A stretch of 64,000 nucleotides of DNA from Pseudomonas putida (GTDB lineage Bacteria; Pseudomonadota; Gammaproteobacteria; Pseudomonadales; Pseudomonadaceae): positions 106,386-170,385 of the forward strand of contig NZ_JANHLE010000010.1 of assembly GCF_028682475.1 (NCBI RefSeq). The letters run 5' to 3'. Below are positions 1 through 9,682 of the stretch, in pieces. Position numbers and translations under genes: made by a program. The notes below the pieces were generated by a model. It made no database searches, was not told the DNA's origin, and saw nothing but the letters and a program-made list of their open reading frames with translations. Every line of letters starts with the position of its first letter. The first letter of the stretch is position 1.

Positions 1-1
1 C

Positions 2-439
2 CCTTATCACGACACGATCCGTCGTGAGCTGGCGCGCCTGCGCGAGCAGTTCGGTTACGCACTGCTGTGGGATGCCCACTCGATCCGTTCGCACATCCCG
101 CACCTGTTCGAAGGCAAGCTGCCGGACTTCAATCTCGGCACCTTCAATGGCGCCAGTTGCGATCCGCAGCTGGCCGAGCGTCTACAGGGCGTCTGCGCCG
201 AAGCGGGGCAATACAGCCATGTGCTCAATGGCCGCTTCAAGGGCGGGCATATCACCCGTCACTATGGCGACCCGGCCAACCACATCCATGCAGTGCAGCT
301 GGAGCTGGCGCAGAGTACCTACATGGAAGAGGTCGAGCCGTTCAGCTATCGCGAGGACCTGGCGCAGCCGACCCAGGTGGTGTTGCGGCAATTGCTGGAA
401 ACCACGCTGGACTGGGCTAAAGGCCGGTATGGCAAATGA
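2..439 (+). CDS. hutG: N-formylglutamate deformylase, C-terminal part (5' end outside window)
   Basis: Partial gene: the frame is already open at base 2 and ends at a TGA, giving about 145 residues. The fragment reads PYHDTIRREL, then LLWDAHSIRSHIPHLFEGKL, FNLGTFNGASCDP and GGHITRHYGDP, which are typical of the N-formylglutamate amidohydrolase family (last step of histidine breakdown to glutamate and formate). The H-S-I-R and G-G-H-I-T-R-H stretches carry the conserved metal and substrate residues of the family. Histidine-utilisation partners would lie to the left of the window. A GC-rich hairpin follows the stop. Identification is firm; only the N-terminus is missing. Confidence 0.92.
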   Translation, partial: PYHDTIRRELARLREQFGYALLWDAHSIRSHIPHLFEGKLPDFNLGTFNGASCDPQLAERLQGVCAEAGQYSHVLNGRFKGGHITRHYGDPANHIHAVQLELAQSTYMEEVEPFSYREDLAQPTQVVLRQLLETTLDWAKGRYGK

Positions 440-448
440 GGGATGAAG

Positions 449-471
449 CCCGCCCGTCCTCGACGGGCGGG
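449..471. terminator. Hairpin between convergent hutG and the NEL-LRR gene
   Basis: Perfect 10-bp inverted repeat (CCCGCCCGTC / GACGGGCGGG) with a 3-base loop, directly after the hutG stop. No T-run follows on either strand, so it is a probable but not classical intrinsic terminator. It serves two convergent genes. Confidence 0.5.
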
Positions 472-494
472 CGGGGATTGCCCGGTACCCGTGT

Positions 495-3400
495 CTAGTC
501 CTGGCGTCTGCCGGCCTGGTTGGTCAGTTCGCGGAGCAGGGCTTGCTCCTGGTTTTGCAGGTTATCCCTGAGTATCTGCAGGGAAGGCTCCAGTGCTTCG
601 ATCGAATCATCCGGATGTTGCTCAAACAGCCGGCGTTCCTCCTCACGGTAGGTATTGGTGATTGCTTCGAAGCGTTCGGCATGGGTATCGCGCAGGTAAC
701 TCTCCCAGAGCCTGAAGCTGGCCGCGAACTGCAGGAACGACTCTCCGTCTTCGGCCTCGCGGATCCGCCTTTCAACCCTTTCGAGTTCCCCCCGCTGCAG
801 CCTGACGGCGCTTTCATACAGCATATGGTCAGCAGGGGCAGGCAGATCCAGCACGGTGGCCAACCTGCGGTGGTAGGCCAGCCGCAGTTCTGCCTCGTCT
901 CTGTCGTTTGCTAGCTCACGCGCGATGTTGTCAAGTTCCCGCTGGCGGTACAGACGGCGGGTTAACTGATACATGTACTGGTCGTGGTTGGCCCCGGGTA
1001 TGGCCATCTCCACCTGCCTTATCAGCAGTTGCTCCTCGATCTGTTTGAACACCAGGAGTGCGCCATCGTGGCAGGTTTTCGAAGAGGCCCCGTCTTGAGC
1101 CATGCCATTGAAAAGCTGGCGCTGATCGCTGTTGTCTGCCGCCATGTCCAGTACTCGCCAGACCCGGTCAATGAATTCGGGTCTGGACGAATGGGTGCGG
1201 TAGGGGGCTGACTGCGACAAGCGTCCGACCAGCCCCAGCAGATCCTCGGCATCAGCGCTGTGCTCGAGCACTTGCCACTGGCTTCTATGGGCCGTGCGCA
1301 TCTGCTCCGAGCCCTGTAACCAGCGTTCGACATTCGGCACATCCCCGGGCAGCCAGGGGACTGGACTATGGCGATGGGCGCTTGCCGCACTGCCGACGCT
1401 GCCTGGGCTGCTGCCTGGCGAGCTGTCGTCGCTGCTGAAGTGGTAGTCGAGCGGTTGCAGGTTGAGGATTTCCAGCGGCAGATCCATGTCGAAGGTATAG
1501 CTTCGATGACGGCCCTGGGAGAGGTGGGCTCGTTGCATGGTCTCGTGGCTCAGCGGATTGCCGGTGAGTGAGATGGAGGTAAAGCCATCGTCATTTTCCG
1601 GGTTGCTCAGGATCGGCTCGGGAAGCTCGGTCAGCAGGTTGTCGTCCAGCGCCAGCACATACAGGGGCATCAGGTCGCTCAACCACGCAGGCCAGCTCTG
1701 CAGCCCGACGTTGCGCAAATACAGACGATGCAGTGGCCGACTGAACTCGATCGAGCTTGGCAGGGCCGGGCTGAAGCGGTTACCGGACAGGTCCAGGGCA
1801 ATCAGGCCACGCATGCGGGCCAGGTCGTCGATGACCGCTTGATCGACCACCAGGCCTTGCTCGCGAAGGTTCAACTCGCGGATCCCGGCGGCGTCGACCA
1901 GTGCCGATGGCAGGGTGCGCAGAGGCTGCACATGCCCTTCGAGGGTCAGTGAGCTGAGCGCCGGGAAGCGCCGCAGCAATTGATTGAGTTGCCCAGTGGA
2001 CGCGTTGACGCGCCTGAGCCTGAGGTGTTCAACATAACCGTAGAAAAAGCCCGGCAAGCGTGAAGGAAAGTCACTCAGTGACAGGTCTTCAAGGTGCAAT
2101 GGGAACAGGCTGGCACCGCGCACCCGTTGCTCCCAGAAGTCGAGGATCACCTCGGCGAGCTGGGTTCGCGAGCGTATGGTTTCGTTGCTCAGCGGCGCTG
2201 ACGAGCTTGAGCTGTTCGCCCACTGGTACACCGCTTCGCGCAACGCCTGGCGCTCGTCTATCAACGCCAACAGGCGCTCTTCGATGGCCAGTGGGAGCGC
2301 CAGATTGAAACTGAATCTGCGCGCTTGCCCATCCTGGCTGAGGTACATGTCGCGCAGCTGGGCCGGGAAAATGGCATTACCGTCCAGAGACACCAGTGTC
2401 TGGTGGTCGGGGTCGATGTCGTTGTTTACCAGGAACTCAGGCACCACGGTGAAGTTGTTGCTGCGCAGCGAAACTTCGCCGATTCGTTCCAGTGCCTGAC
2501 TGTCCAGCCAGGCAGGCCAGCTGGCAAACCTCATGCGCTCCAGGCCAAGGCGCTGCAGCTGCCAGTCGGGCAGACGCAAGGGCAGGTCTGGCGCCAAGGT
2601 ATTGCCACTCAGATCCAGGCGGCCAAGGTGTTGGCGTGTGGCCAGCTGTTCGAAGCTTTGCGCTGTCAGCACAAGGTTCTGGTTGATGAATCTCAGCTCT
2701 GTCAGGTGGGGAAAGCTTCTGACGATCAACTCAAGACTGCTGGAGAGCTCGGAAGCTGCTGCGTTGGCACTGTAGGGGCGCTCGATCTCCAGTCTTTCAA
2801 GGAGGGGGAAGTGCTGGAAGAGATTGCTCAGCTGAGCCTCGAACTGCGCCCAGCCGAGGGAACCATCCGCCGAGTGATCGAGTGACAGGTTGATCAGCTG
2901 TAGATGCCGGGTGCGTGCCGCAATGAAGTCCGGCAGGTGCTGGGGGAACTCGGCGATGAATGTGTGCTGTAGACGTAAAGGCCGCAGCGCTTGGTTGAGC
3001 TCTGGCACTGCGCTGTGGAACCATTGTTGCCAGAGGACCGCTTCGATTTCCTGCCTGCTGGATTCGCGGCTGGCCAGGTCGGCAATTGTCCCCGGGCCTG
3101 CGCGCCATTGATCCACGCTGTCTTGCAGCTCCTGGCGTTCAGCGATCAATTGCCTGATCCGGTCCTGGATCTGCGCTGCTGACCTGCCGTCCTGTTGCAG
3201 CCTTGCCAGAATCTGCTCGGCCGAGACCGTGATCCGTTGCGGTAGCCCGCTGTCGTTGATCTGGGCCAGCAGCATGTTTCGGCTCAGTGCCCCACCGATG
3301 TTGCCATTGCCGCTCAAGGGGTAGCCGAGACGTCCATCGGCCAGGCGCATGGGCGATCTGAAACCGGGACGTTGCATGCCCAGAATCTTGCGCAGGCGCC

Positions 3401-6128
3401 AGCGGGGCAGCAGAGGTGCCAGCTGAACCTGCTCGCGGAGGGTTACCGCGTCTGTCACGCCGGAGGTCGCCAGCGCTGCACGCTGAGTCTCGCTCAACGC
3501 CTCGAACAATGCTCCGTAGATCGTGTCATGGCCGACAGCCGGGTTGATCGGCGTACCGGTGCGCGAGGTGATGTATCCAGCTGGATTACTGGTGATCAGC
3601 ATGCGCTGCGCGCCGCTCTCCGGGCCGATACTGTCGAGCCTCCGATAGTACGGAAACGGGTGTAATTCAATGCTGACCTCGGGCGGCCAGCCTGGCAGCG
3701 TTGGCAGGGTGTGCAGGATCAACCGGTCAGTATCTGGATTGCGCACCGACGCCAGGTACAGCCCCTCGTATGCACGAGTGAGGCGGATCTGTTGCTGGTA
3801 GAGGCGGATCTCTTCGGCCAGGCGCGTTGGCACTTTTCCGGTGCTCAACGCTTGCAGTTCGGATGGCTGGGCGTTGCGTAGCAACTCCTCGGTGATGGCG
3901 CTGGGGAGCTGCGGATACACGCGCTGGATCACGCCGGCGGTCGCTGCCTGGTTTGCGGGCAAGAGGCCATATCGTTTTTCCAGCTCTGCGTTACGTATGC
4001 TTGCCTCTGCCTGGGCAAGCGACTGCATGACTTCTTTGTCCAGCGCAAAGCGCTTCATCGTGTCTTCCAGCTGGGCCGGTAGCCGTTGATTCTCGCTCAG
4101 CAGGCGACGAAGTACGTCCTCATCGGTGCCACTGACATGCAGGATCCGCATTGCCGTTTCATCGCTGAATTGCTCATTGCGATAACCCAGGCGCCGAAAC
4201 AGTTGCATGCCTTGCCATTCTTGCGGCTGATCCAGCTCATGCAGCCAGGCGCCTGCGCCGTTATGGCGAATCGGCGGTTCATAGCTGTGTGCTTTGGTCG
4301 GGTGCTCAATGCTATAGCCATCAGCAGCGGGCGTTTGCTTGACTGCATAGGCCTGGCCCTCCAGGACCAGCAAGGCCTTCCCGTCGTGATGCCGTAGACC
4401 CAGCTCGTCCGGCTCGAGCTCCGCGGGAATCACGATATCCTGCACGAAGGGCACTAAGTCGGGTTTCCATAGACGGGGTTCGCCATCGGGCATCTCGACA
4501 TCTTCAAGCTCTTCGATGAACGAAGGGGTTTCGACAGGGATGCGTTCAGGCCCTGGCGTCGGTGTCTCGATTTCTTTAACGCCTTCGCCCTGGCTTCCCA
4601 GCTCGGCTCCGATCGCCGCGCCGCCTAGACCTTGCAATACCAGGAGTGAGACGTTTTCCACAACGTCCAGCATGTAGCCGAAGGCAATTTCCTTGTCGTC
4701 ATTGCTCCAGCTCTCGATGCCTTCATACACTTCGTTGCCCAACTGCAAGACCGTTGCGGCCAGCATCAGGTAGCCCACCTCGGGTACCACGAAGGCGACG
4801 GCATTGAGCGCGTCAAGCGCAATGGATTCAATGTAGGCCAGACGCCGGTGCAAGGTCATGGCGTCCATGGCCAGCGTTGGCACGGCATGAAACCTGGCAT
4901 CATCGCGGTGCCGCACAAAGCCCTGATAGACCATTTCGGCGAGGAACGGGCGCTTGAACGCATGGGGTACTAACGGCAGCGTTGCTTGAGGGTCAGGCAC
5001 CCGTTCGTAGATGTTTTTAACGGTGAACGTCAGTGGCAGCAGTCGATCCTGCAGCTTGACCGTGAGTGTTGACTTGCTGGCGTCGGGGATATGCCGGGCA
5101 ATGTAAGACATGTCCCGCTGTAACCTGTCGCGCAACTGTGTGCAAAGTGCCTCGAACGAGGCGTACTCCTTGATCGGGGTGTCGACATCATGCGGGTTGT
5201 ACAGCGCCACGACCTGGCTGTTCGAGTCATCAGGTTGGTGCAGGCTGATTGACACCAGGCCGGTCAGCTCGACGTCCCATAGGTTGAGGAACGCGAAGGT
5301 GCTCGGCATGCTCGACGGGGCAGCTAGTTCCTCAAGTGGTGTGGCCAGCACGGCTTCATACATTGCCTGGCTGATGTCGTTTTTCAGGTAGGCAAGGTGC
5401 ACGCTTTGTTTGAATACCGATACTTCCGGGCGGCCCAGCGTTTCAATCGCAACCGCCTGGGCTGCAAGCGTGCTTTCGCCAGGTTTGGGCGTGGGGTAGT
5501 AGATGCTGTCGAGCTGGGCGTAGTAGGTACCGCCGATATCCAGGGTTCGGCACAGTGCGGCGAATTGTTCGGGGGCGATGTCGACGACGTTCTCGAAAGG
5601 CGGACCCGCTTGATAGCCACGCTGGTCGAGAATCACCGATCTGCGTATGGCCGGCGTGTAAGCATCCATCCCTCCGGGCTCCGTGGCGCTGGCCTCGAAG
5701 TTTTGCATGGCATAGTGCTTCAAGGATTTGACGCACAGCTCAGGGTTTCTAGGGCCTGAGTCGCGTTGATAGACAACGCTGTATAAAACAGCATCAAGCA
5801 GGTACGTCCTGGCGACATCAATCTCCATCCCGAACTGGTTTTTGATGGCTTCGGTCAACGCGTGACTGGCGAACGCGTCGAGATGCTTGAAATTCCTGAA
5901 CAGCTTGCCAACTTCTGCCTGGTGTCCACGATAGGCCGCATGTTCCTGCGCCAGGGCCTTGGCCACCTCCGGCTTATCCCGGCAGGCTTTTTCAAGCCAG
6001 CCGGGCGCTTGTTTGTGTGCATCACGCAGCGTCTGTAACGTTTCCTTGGGCGCGGTTTTCATCCACTGGGGAATCTTGCCCTCAATGGTTGTGTAGTGAA
6101 TGCTGTTACCTGTGCTATCCGTGGTCAT
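495..6128 (-). CDS. Giant LRR protein with DUF6543-like N-terminus and NEL-type E3 ubiquitin ligase domain
   Basis: 1,877 aa from an ATG at 6128 (MTTDSTGNSIHY), preceded by AAAGGG at good spacing; the open frame runs further upstream but has no better start. Layout: residues about 1-430 resemble the dermonecrotic-toxin-like N-terminal region (DUF6543) of large Pseudomonas proteins; about 440-500 is hydrophobic (NAVAFVVPEVGYLMLAATVL and a Gly/Ala/Leu stretch); two leucine-rich-repeat blocks lie at about 1140-1240 and 1345-1525 (LDLSGN, LRSNNF, LALDDN); a Ser/Gly linker follows; about 1540-1877 is NEL-like with TCHDGALLVF. Cys1686 in C-H-D fits the C-x-D catalytic motif of IpaH/SspH/SlrP ligases, which ubiquitinate host proteins. 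There is no Sec signal peptide. It is a lone accessory gene between hutG and pip, transcribed against both. The fold assignment is strong; secretion and host target are unknown. Confidence 0.85.
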   Translation of the reverse strand: MTTDSTGNSIHYTTIEGKIPQWMKTAPKETLQTLRDAHKQAPGWLEKACRDKPEVAKALAQEHAAYRGHQAEVGKLFRNFKHLDAFASHALTEAIKNQFGMEIDVARTYLLDAVLYSVVYQRDSGPRNPELCVKSLKHYAMQNFEASATEPGGMDAYTPAIRRSVILDQRGYQAGPPFENVVDIAPEQFAALCRTLDIGGTYYAQLDSIYYPTPKPGESTLAAQAVAIETLGRPEVSVFKQSVHLAYLKNDISQAMYEAVLATPLEELAAPSSMPSTFAFLNLWDVELTGLVSISLHQPDDSNSQVVALYNPHDVDTPIKEYASFEALCTQLRDRLQRDMSYIARHIPDASKSTLTVKLQDRLLPLTFTVKNIYERVPDPQATLPLVPHAFKRPFLAEMVYQGFVRHRDDARFHAVPTLAMDAMTLHRRLAYIESIALDALNAVAFVVPEVGYLMLAATVLQLGNEVYEGIESWSNDDKEIAFGYMLDVVENVSLLVLQGLGGAAIGAELGSQGEGVKEIETPTPGPERIPVETPSFIEELEDVEMPDGEPRLWKPDLVPFVQDIVIPAELEPDELGLRHHDGKALLVLEGQAYAVKQTPAADGYSIEHPTKAHSYEPPIRHNGAGAWLHELDQPQEWQGMQLFRRLGYRNEQFSDETAMRILHVSGTDEDVLRRLLSENQRLPAQLEDTMKRFALDKEVMQSLAQAEASIRNAELEKRYGLLPANQAATAGVIQRVYPQLPSAITEELLRNAQPSELQALSTGKVPTRLAEEIRLYQQQIRLTRAYEGLYLASVRNPDTDRLILHTLPTLPGWPPEVSIELHPFPYYRRLDSIGPESGAQRMLITSNPAGYITSRTGTPINPAVGHDTIYGALFEALSETQRAALATSGVTDAVTLREQVQLAPLLPRWRLRKILGMQRPGFRSPMRLADGRLGYPLSGNGNIGGALSRNMLLAQINDSGLPQRITVSAEQILARLQQDGRSAAQIQDRIRQLIAERQELQDSVDQWRAGPGTIADLASRESSRQEIEAVLWQQWFHSAVPELNQALRPLRLQHTFIAEFPQHLPDFIAARTRHLQLINLSLDHSADGSLGWAQFEAQLSNLFQHFPLLERLEIERPYSANAAASELSSSLELIVRSFPHLTELRFINQNLVLTAQSFEQLATRQHLGRLDLSGNTLAPDLPLRLPDWQLQRLGLERMRFASWPAWLDSQALERIGEVSLRSNNFTVVPEFLVNNDIDPDHQTLVSLDGNAIFPAQLRDMYLSQDGQARRFSFNLALPLAIEERLLALIDERQALREAVYQWANSSSSSAPLSNETIRSRTQLAEVILDFWEQRVRGASLFPLHLEDLSLSDFPSRLPGFFYGYVEHLRLRRVNASTGQLNQLLRRFPALSSLTLEGHVQPLRTLPSALVDAAGIRELNLREQGLVVDQAVIDDLARMRGLIALDLSGNRFSPALPSSIEFSRPLHRLYLRNVGLQSWPAWLSDLMPLYVLALDDNLLTELPEPILSNPENDDGFTSISLTGNPLSHETMQRAHLSQGRHRSYTFDMDLPLEILNLQPLDYHFSSDDSSPGSSPGSVGSAASAHRHSPVPWLPGDVPNVERWLQGSEQMRTAHRSQWQVLEHSADAEDLLGLVGRLSQSAPYRTHSSRPEFIDRVWRVLDMAADNSDQRQLFNGMAQDGASSKTCHDGALLVFKQIEEQLLIRQVEMAIPGANHDQYMYQLTRRLYRQRELDNIARELANDRDEAELRLAYHRRLATVLDLPAPADHMLYESAVRLQRGELERVERRIREAEDGESFLQFAASFRLWESYLRDTHAERFEAITNTYREEERRLFEQHPDDSIEALEPSLQILRDNLQNQEQALLRELTNQAGRRQD

Positions 6129-6299
6129 GCGAGAGCCCTTTATGTGATTCATGGCTCCGGCACTATGTCCGGCAGGTTTGGCGCAATGTGGTAGATATGT
6201 GCGTGCCGGGGGTGAATACCGATGGCAGAGGGGCATGCTCAAAGCGCAATTCAGGTTTATGATGCCCAACGGCAGAATAATTCCCACACGGAGTGCGTA

Positions 6300-7271
6300 A
6301 TGCAGACCTTGTACCCGCAGATCAAACCCTACGCCCGGCACGATCTGGCCGTGGAAGCACCGCATGTGCTGTACGTCGACGAGAGCGGTTCGCCGGAAGG
6401 TCTGCCGGTGCTGTTCATCCATGGTGGCCCGGGCGCCGGCTGCGATGCCCAGAGCCGTTGCTACTTTGATCCCAACCTGTACCGGATCATCACCTTCGAT
6501 CAGCGCGGCTGCGGCCGCTCGACCCCGCATGCCAGCCTGGAAAACAACACCACCTGGCACCTGATCGAAGACATGGAGCGCATCCGCAAACACCTGGGGA
6601 TCGAAAAGTGGCTGCTGTTCGGCGGTTCCTGGGGTTCGACCCTGGCCCTGGCCTATGCCCAGACCCACCCCGAGCGCGTGCATGGCCTGATCCTGCGCGG
6701 CATCTTCCTGTGCCGCCCGCAAGAGATCGAGTGGTTCTACCAGGCCGGTGCCAGCCGCTTGTTCCCGGACTATTGGCAGGATTACATCGCGCCGATTCCG
6801 GCGGAAGAACGTGGTGACCTGGTCAAGGCCTTCCACAAGCGTCTGACCGGCAACGACCAGATTGCCCAGATGCATGCAGCCAAGGCCTGGTCCACCTGGG
6901 AAGGGCGTACCGCAACGTTACGGCCGAACCCGCTGGTGGTCGATCGCTTCTCCGAGCCGCAGCGTGCGTTGTCGATCGCCCGTATCGAATGCCACTACTT
7001 CACCAACAATGCCTTCCTCGAACCGGACCAGCTGATCCGCGACATGCCGAAGATCGCCCATCTGCCGGCGGTCATCGTGCATGGCCGCTACGACGTGATC
7101 TGCCCGCTGGACAATGCCTGGGAACTGCACCAGGCCTGGCCGAACAGTGAGTTGAAGGTGATTCGCGACGCGGGTCACGCGGCTTCCGAACCGGGTATCA
7201 CCGATGCCCTGGTGCGTGCCGCCGACCAGATGGCCCGGCGCCTGCTCGACCTGCCTCTGGAAGAAGCATGA
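6300..7271 (+). CDS. pip: Proline iminopeptidase
   Basis: 323 aa alpha/beta-hydrolase of the S33 family that removes N-terminal proline from peptides; cytoplasmic. The start is the ATG at 6300 ([11 protein letters not shown]), with GGAG about 7 bases upstream; the longer open frame upstream is not supported. Visible motifs: oxyanion HGGPGAG from residue 41, DQRGCGRS, the nucleophile elbow GGSWGS with Ser110, the acid-loop region HGRYDVICP and the C-terminal catalytic His in DAGHAASEP. Its stop overlaps the dtd start by 4 bases (ATGA), so the two are translationally coupled. Length and motifs fit the Pseudomonas/Xanthomonas Pip type. Confidence 0.95.
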   Translation: MQTLYPQIKPYARHDLAVEAPHVLYVDESGSPEGLPVLFIHGGPGAGCDAQSRCYFDPNLYRIITFDQRGCGRSTPHASLENNTTWHLIEDMERIRKHLGIEKWLLFGGSWGSTLALAYAQTHPERVHGLILRGIFLCRPQEIEWFYQAGASRLFPDYWQDYIAPIPAEERGDLVKAFHKRLTGNDQIAQMHAAKAWSTWEGRTATLRPNPLVVDRFSEPQRALSIARIECHYFTNNAFLEPDQLIRDMPKIAHLPAVIVHGRYDVICPLDNAWELHQAWPNSELKVIRDAGHAASEPGITDALVRAADQMARRLLDLPLEEA

Positions 7272-7705
7272 AGGGGCTGCTGCAACGTGTGCGTGGCGCA
7301 CGGGTAGATGTCGAGGGCAAAACCGTAGGGGCAATCGACCAGGGCCTGCTGGTGCTGGTCGCGGTGGAACCCGGCGATACCCGCGCGCACGCCGACAAAT
7401 TGCTGCACAAGCTGCTCAACTACCGGGTGTTCAGCGATCCGCAGGGCAAGATGAACCTGTCGCTCAAGGATATTGGCGGCGGTCTGCTGCTGGTGTCGCA
7501 GTTCACCCTGGCCGCTGACACCCAGAGCGGCCTGCGCCCGAGCTTTTCCACCGCGGCGCCGCCGGCCCTCGGCGCGGAGCTTTTCGACTATTTACTGGCC
7601 CAGGCCCAGACGCTGCATGGCACGGTTGCCAGTGGTCAGTTCGGGGCTGACATGCAGGTGCACCTGGTCAATGATGGCCCCGTAACATTTATGTTACAAA
7701 TCTGA
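7268..7705 (+). CDS. dtd: D-aminoacyl-tRNA deacylase
   Basis: 145 aa, the usual length for bacterial DTD. It hydrolyses D-amino acids (and glycine from mischarged tRNA-Ala) off tRNA, preventing toxicity. The family signatures are both present: SQFTLAAD (residues about 77-84), and near the C-terminus NDGPVTF, which supplies the cross-subunit Gly-cis-Pro motif of the dimer. The ATG overlaps the end of pip in ATGA, with a GGAAG just upstream. A strong intrinsic terminator follows the stop, so pip-dtd is a two-gene operon. Confidence 0.96.
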   Translation: MKGLLQRVRGARVDVEGKTVGAIDQGLLVLVAVEPGDTRAHADKLLHKLLNYRVFSDPQGKMNLSLKDIGGGLLLVSQFTLAADTQSGLRPSFSTAAPPALGAELFDYLLAQAQTLHGTVASGQFGADMQVHLVNDGPVTFMLQI

Positions 7706-7710
7706 TGGCA

Positions 7711-7744
7711 AAAAACCCCTGTTTGCAGGAAAACAAGGGGTTTT
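7711..7744 (+). terminator. Rho-independent terminator after dtd
   Basis: AAAACCCCTGTTT ... AAACAAGGGGTTTT forms a near-perfect stem ending in a TTTT run, 5 bases after the dtd stop. The A-run on the other side would let it work in both directions. Confidence 0.85.
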
Positions 7745-7966
7745 GTAGCATAAATAGTTGGTTTGGCCTGATGCGTTGTAACGCCGCCTGCTGGATAATC
7801 GCGCGCTATGTGGACCTGCGTTCGTGGGTTCGTTTGACTCTGACTTGAGACTGTCCGGAACCGTTTGGGGAATCATTGCGCCCTTTCGGAGTCCGAACAG
7901 TGCTCGCCAACCTGGCATATGTCGCTGGCCGTTGGTTTATTGATCTGTTTTCGGCGAGGGTTGCTC

Positions 7967-9682
7967 GTGATTGTAAGTCCCTGTAATGCACCAAGAACCC
8001 CTGGCAATCGGCTGCGCAAGGCCTTTTTGACAGGCGCAACGCTGGTAGGCCTGTTCAGCGCAGGTCAGCTCTGGGCGTTCAACCTTGACGATGTTGCGGC
8101 CAAGGCGAAGGATCTTGCCGGACAGAAGTACGAGGCGCCGAAAAGCAATCTGCCAGCTGTGTTCCGTGACATGAAGTACGGCGACTACCAGCAGATCCGT
8201 TTTCTGCCGGAGAAGGCGGAGTGGGCCAAGGACAAGACCCCGTTCAAGCTGTCCTTCTATCACCAGGGCATGCATTTCGACACGCCGGTGAAAATCAACG
8301 AAGTCACCGCGACCAAGGTCGAGGAGATCAAGTACGACCCGAGCCGCTTCGATTTCGGCAGCGTGCAGTTTGATCCAAAAGCCACCGAGAACCTCGGCTA
8401 CGCCGGTTTCCGCGTGCTGTACCCGATCAACAAGGCCGACAAGCAGGATGAAATCATGACCCTGCTTGGCGCCAGCTATTTCCGCGTGGTCGGCAAGGGC
8501 CATGTGTATGGCCTGTCCGCCCGTGGCCTGGCCATCGACACCGCGCTGCCGTCCGGCGAAGAGTTCCCGCGCTTCACCGAGTTCTGGATCGAGAAGCCGA
8601 AGGCCACCGACAAACACCTGGTGATCTACGCACTGCTCGACTCGCCGCGCTCCACCGGTGCCTACAAGCTGACCCTGCGTCCAGGCAGCGACACCATTGT
8701 CGACGTCAAATCCCAGGTGTTCCTGCGTGACCACGTCAGCCGTCTGGGCATTGCCCCGCTGACCAGCATGTTCCTGTTCGGCGGCAACCAGCCGTCGAAA
8801 GTGCTCAACTACCGCCCGGCCCTGCACGACTCCGAAGGCCTGTCGATCCATGCCGGTAACGGCGAATGGCTGTGGCGTCCGCTGAACAACCCGAAACACC
8901 TGGCCGTGAGCAACTTCAGCGTCGAGAACCCGCGTGGTTTTGGCTTGCTGCAGCGCCAGCGCGAGTTCAGCCAGTTCGAAGACCTCGATGACAACTACCA
9001 GAAGCGTCCAAGCGCCTGGATCGAGCCGGTTGGCGACTGGGGCAAAGGCACTGTCGACCTGGTCGAGATTCCGACCGCCGACGAAACCAACGACAACATC
9101 GTTGCCTTCTGGAGCCCGGAAAAACTGCCGGAGCCGGGCACCCCGTTCGAATACGCCTACCGCCTGCACTGGACCATCGACGAGTCCGAATTCCATTCGC
9201 CGAACCTCGGTTGGGTCAAGCAGACCCTGCGCTCGACCGGTGACGTCAAACAGTCCAACCTGATCCGTCAGCCGGACGGCAGCGTGGCCTTCCTGGTCGA
9301 CTTCGAAGGCCCGGTGCTGGCTAAACTGCCAGAGGACACCGCCGTGCGTAGTCAGGTCAGCCTCGGTGACAACGCCGAGCTGGTCGAGAACAACCTGCGC
9401 TACAACCCGGAGATCAAAGGCTGGCGCCTGACCTTGCGAATGAAGGTCAAAGACCCGAGCAAGTCCGTGGAAATGCGTGCAGCACTGCTGCGTGACGTCC
9501 CGGTCGAGCCGGCCAAGCCAGCAAAACCGGCTAAACAGGACAAGGCAGCAGCGAAAACTGCCAAGGCCGAGAAGCCTGCCGAGCAACCCGCCGCCGACGC
9601 GGCATCCACCACTGGGGCACCGGCCACCACCGAACAGGTGCTGACCGAGACCTGGAGCTATCAGTTGCCTGCCGATGAGTAA
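7967..9682 (+). CDS. opgG: Glucans biosynthesis protein G (periplasmic)
   Basis: 571 aa from a GTG at 7967 ([10 protein letters not shown]), chosen because GAGGG lies 6 bases upstream and a signal peptide then falls at the N-terminus ([17 protein letters not shown], probable cut before FNLDD). An in-frame ATG further upstream would only lengthen the leader. OpgG/MdoG acts in the periplasm on the backbone of osmoregulated periplasmic glucans; family landmarks such as the [18 protein letters not shown] block are clear. The last ~70 residues form an extra Ala/Lys/Pro-rich tail ([16 protein letters not shown]...) that is low complexity. opgH starts 8 bases before this gene ends, so they are coupled. 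Confidence 0.94.
   Translation: MIVSPCNAPRTPGNRLRKAFLTGATLVGLFSAGQLWAFNLDDVAAKAKDLAGQKYEAPKSNLPAVFRDMKYGDYQQIRFLPEKAEWAKDKTPFKLSFYHQGMHFDTPVKINEVTATKVEEIKYDPSRFDFGSVQFDPKATENLGYAGFRVLYPINKADKQDEIMTLLGASYFRVVGKGHVYGLSARGLAIDTALPSGEEFPRFTEFWIEKPKATDKHLVIYALLDSPRSTGAYKLTLRPGSDTIVDVKSQVFLRDHVSRLGIAPLTSMFLFGGNQPSKVLNYRPALHDSEGLSIHAGNGEWLWRPLNNPKHLAVSNFSVENPRGFGLLQRQREFSQFEDLDDNYQKRPSAWIEPVGDWGKGTVDLVEIPTADETNDNIVAFWSPEKLPEPGTPFEYAYRLHWTIDESEFHSPNLGWVKQTLRSTGDVKQSNLIRQPDGSVAFLVDFEGPVLAKLPEDTAVRSQVSLGDNAELVENNLRYNPEIKGWRLTLRMKVKDPSKSVEMRAALLRDVPVEPAKPAKPAKQDKAAAKTAKAEKPAEQPAADAASTTGAPATTEQVLTETWSYQLPADE

Noticed and set aside
6129..6875. Extension of the NEL-LRR reading frame upstream to 6875 (about 250 more residues)
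   Set aside because: It runs antisense through pip, has no good ribosome site, and the family N-terminus and Shine-Dalgarno fit the ATG at 6128.
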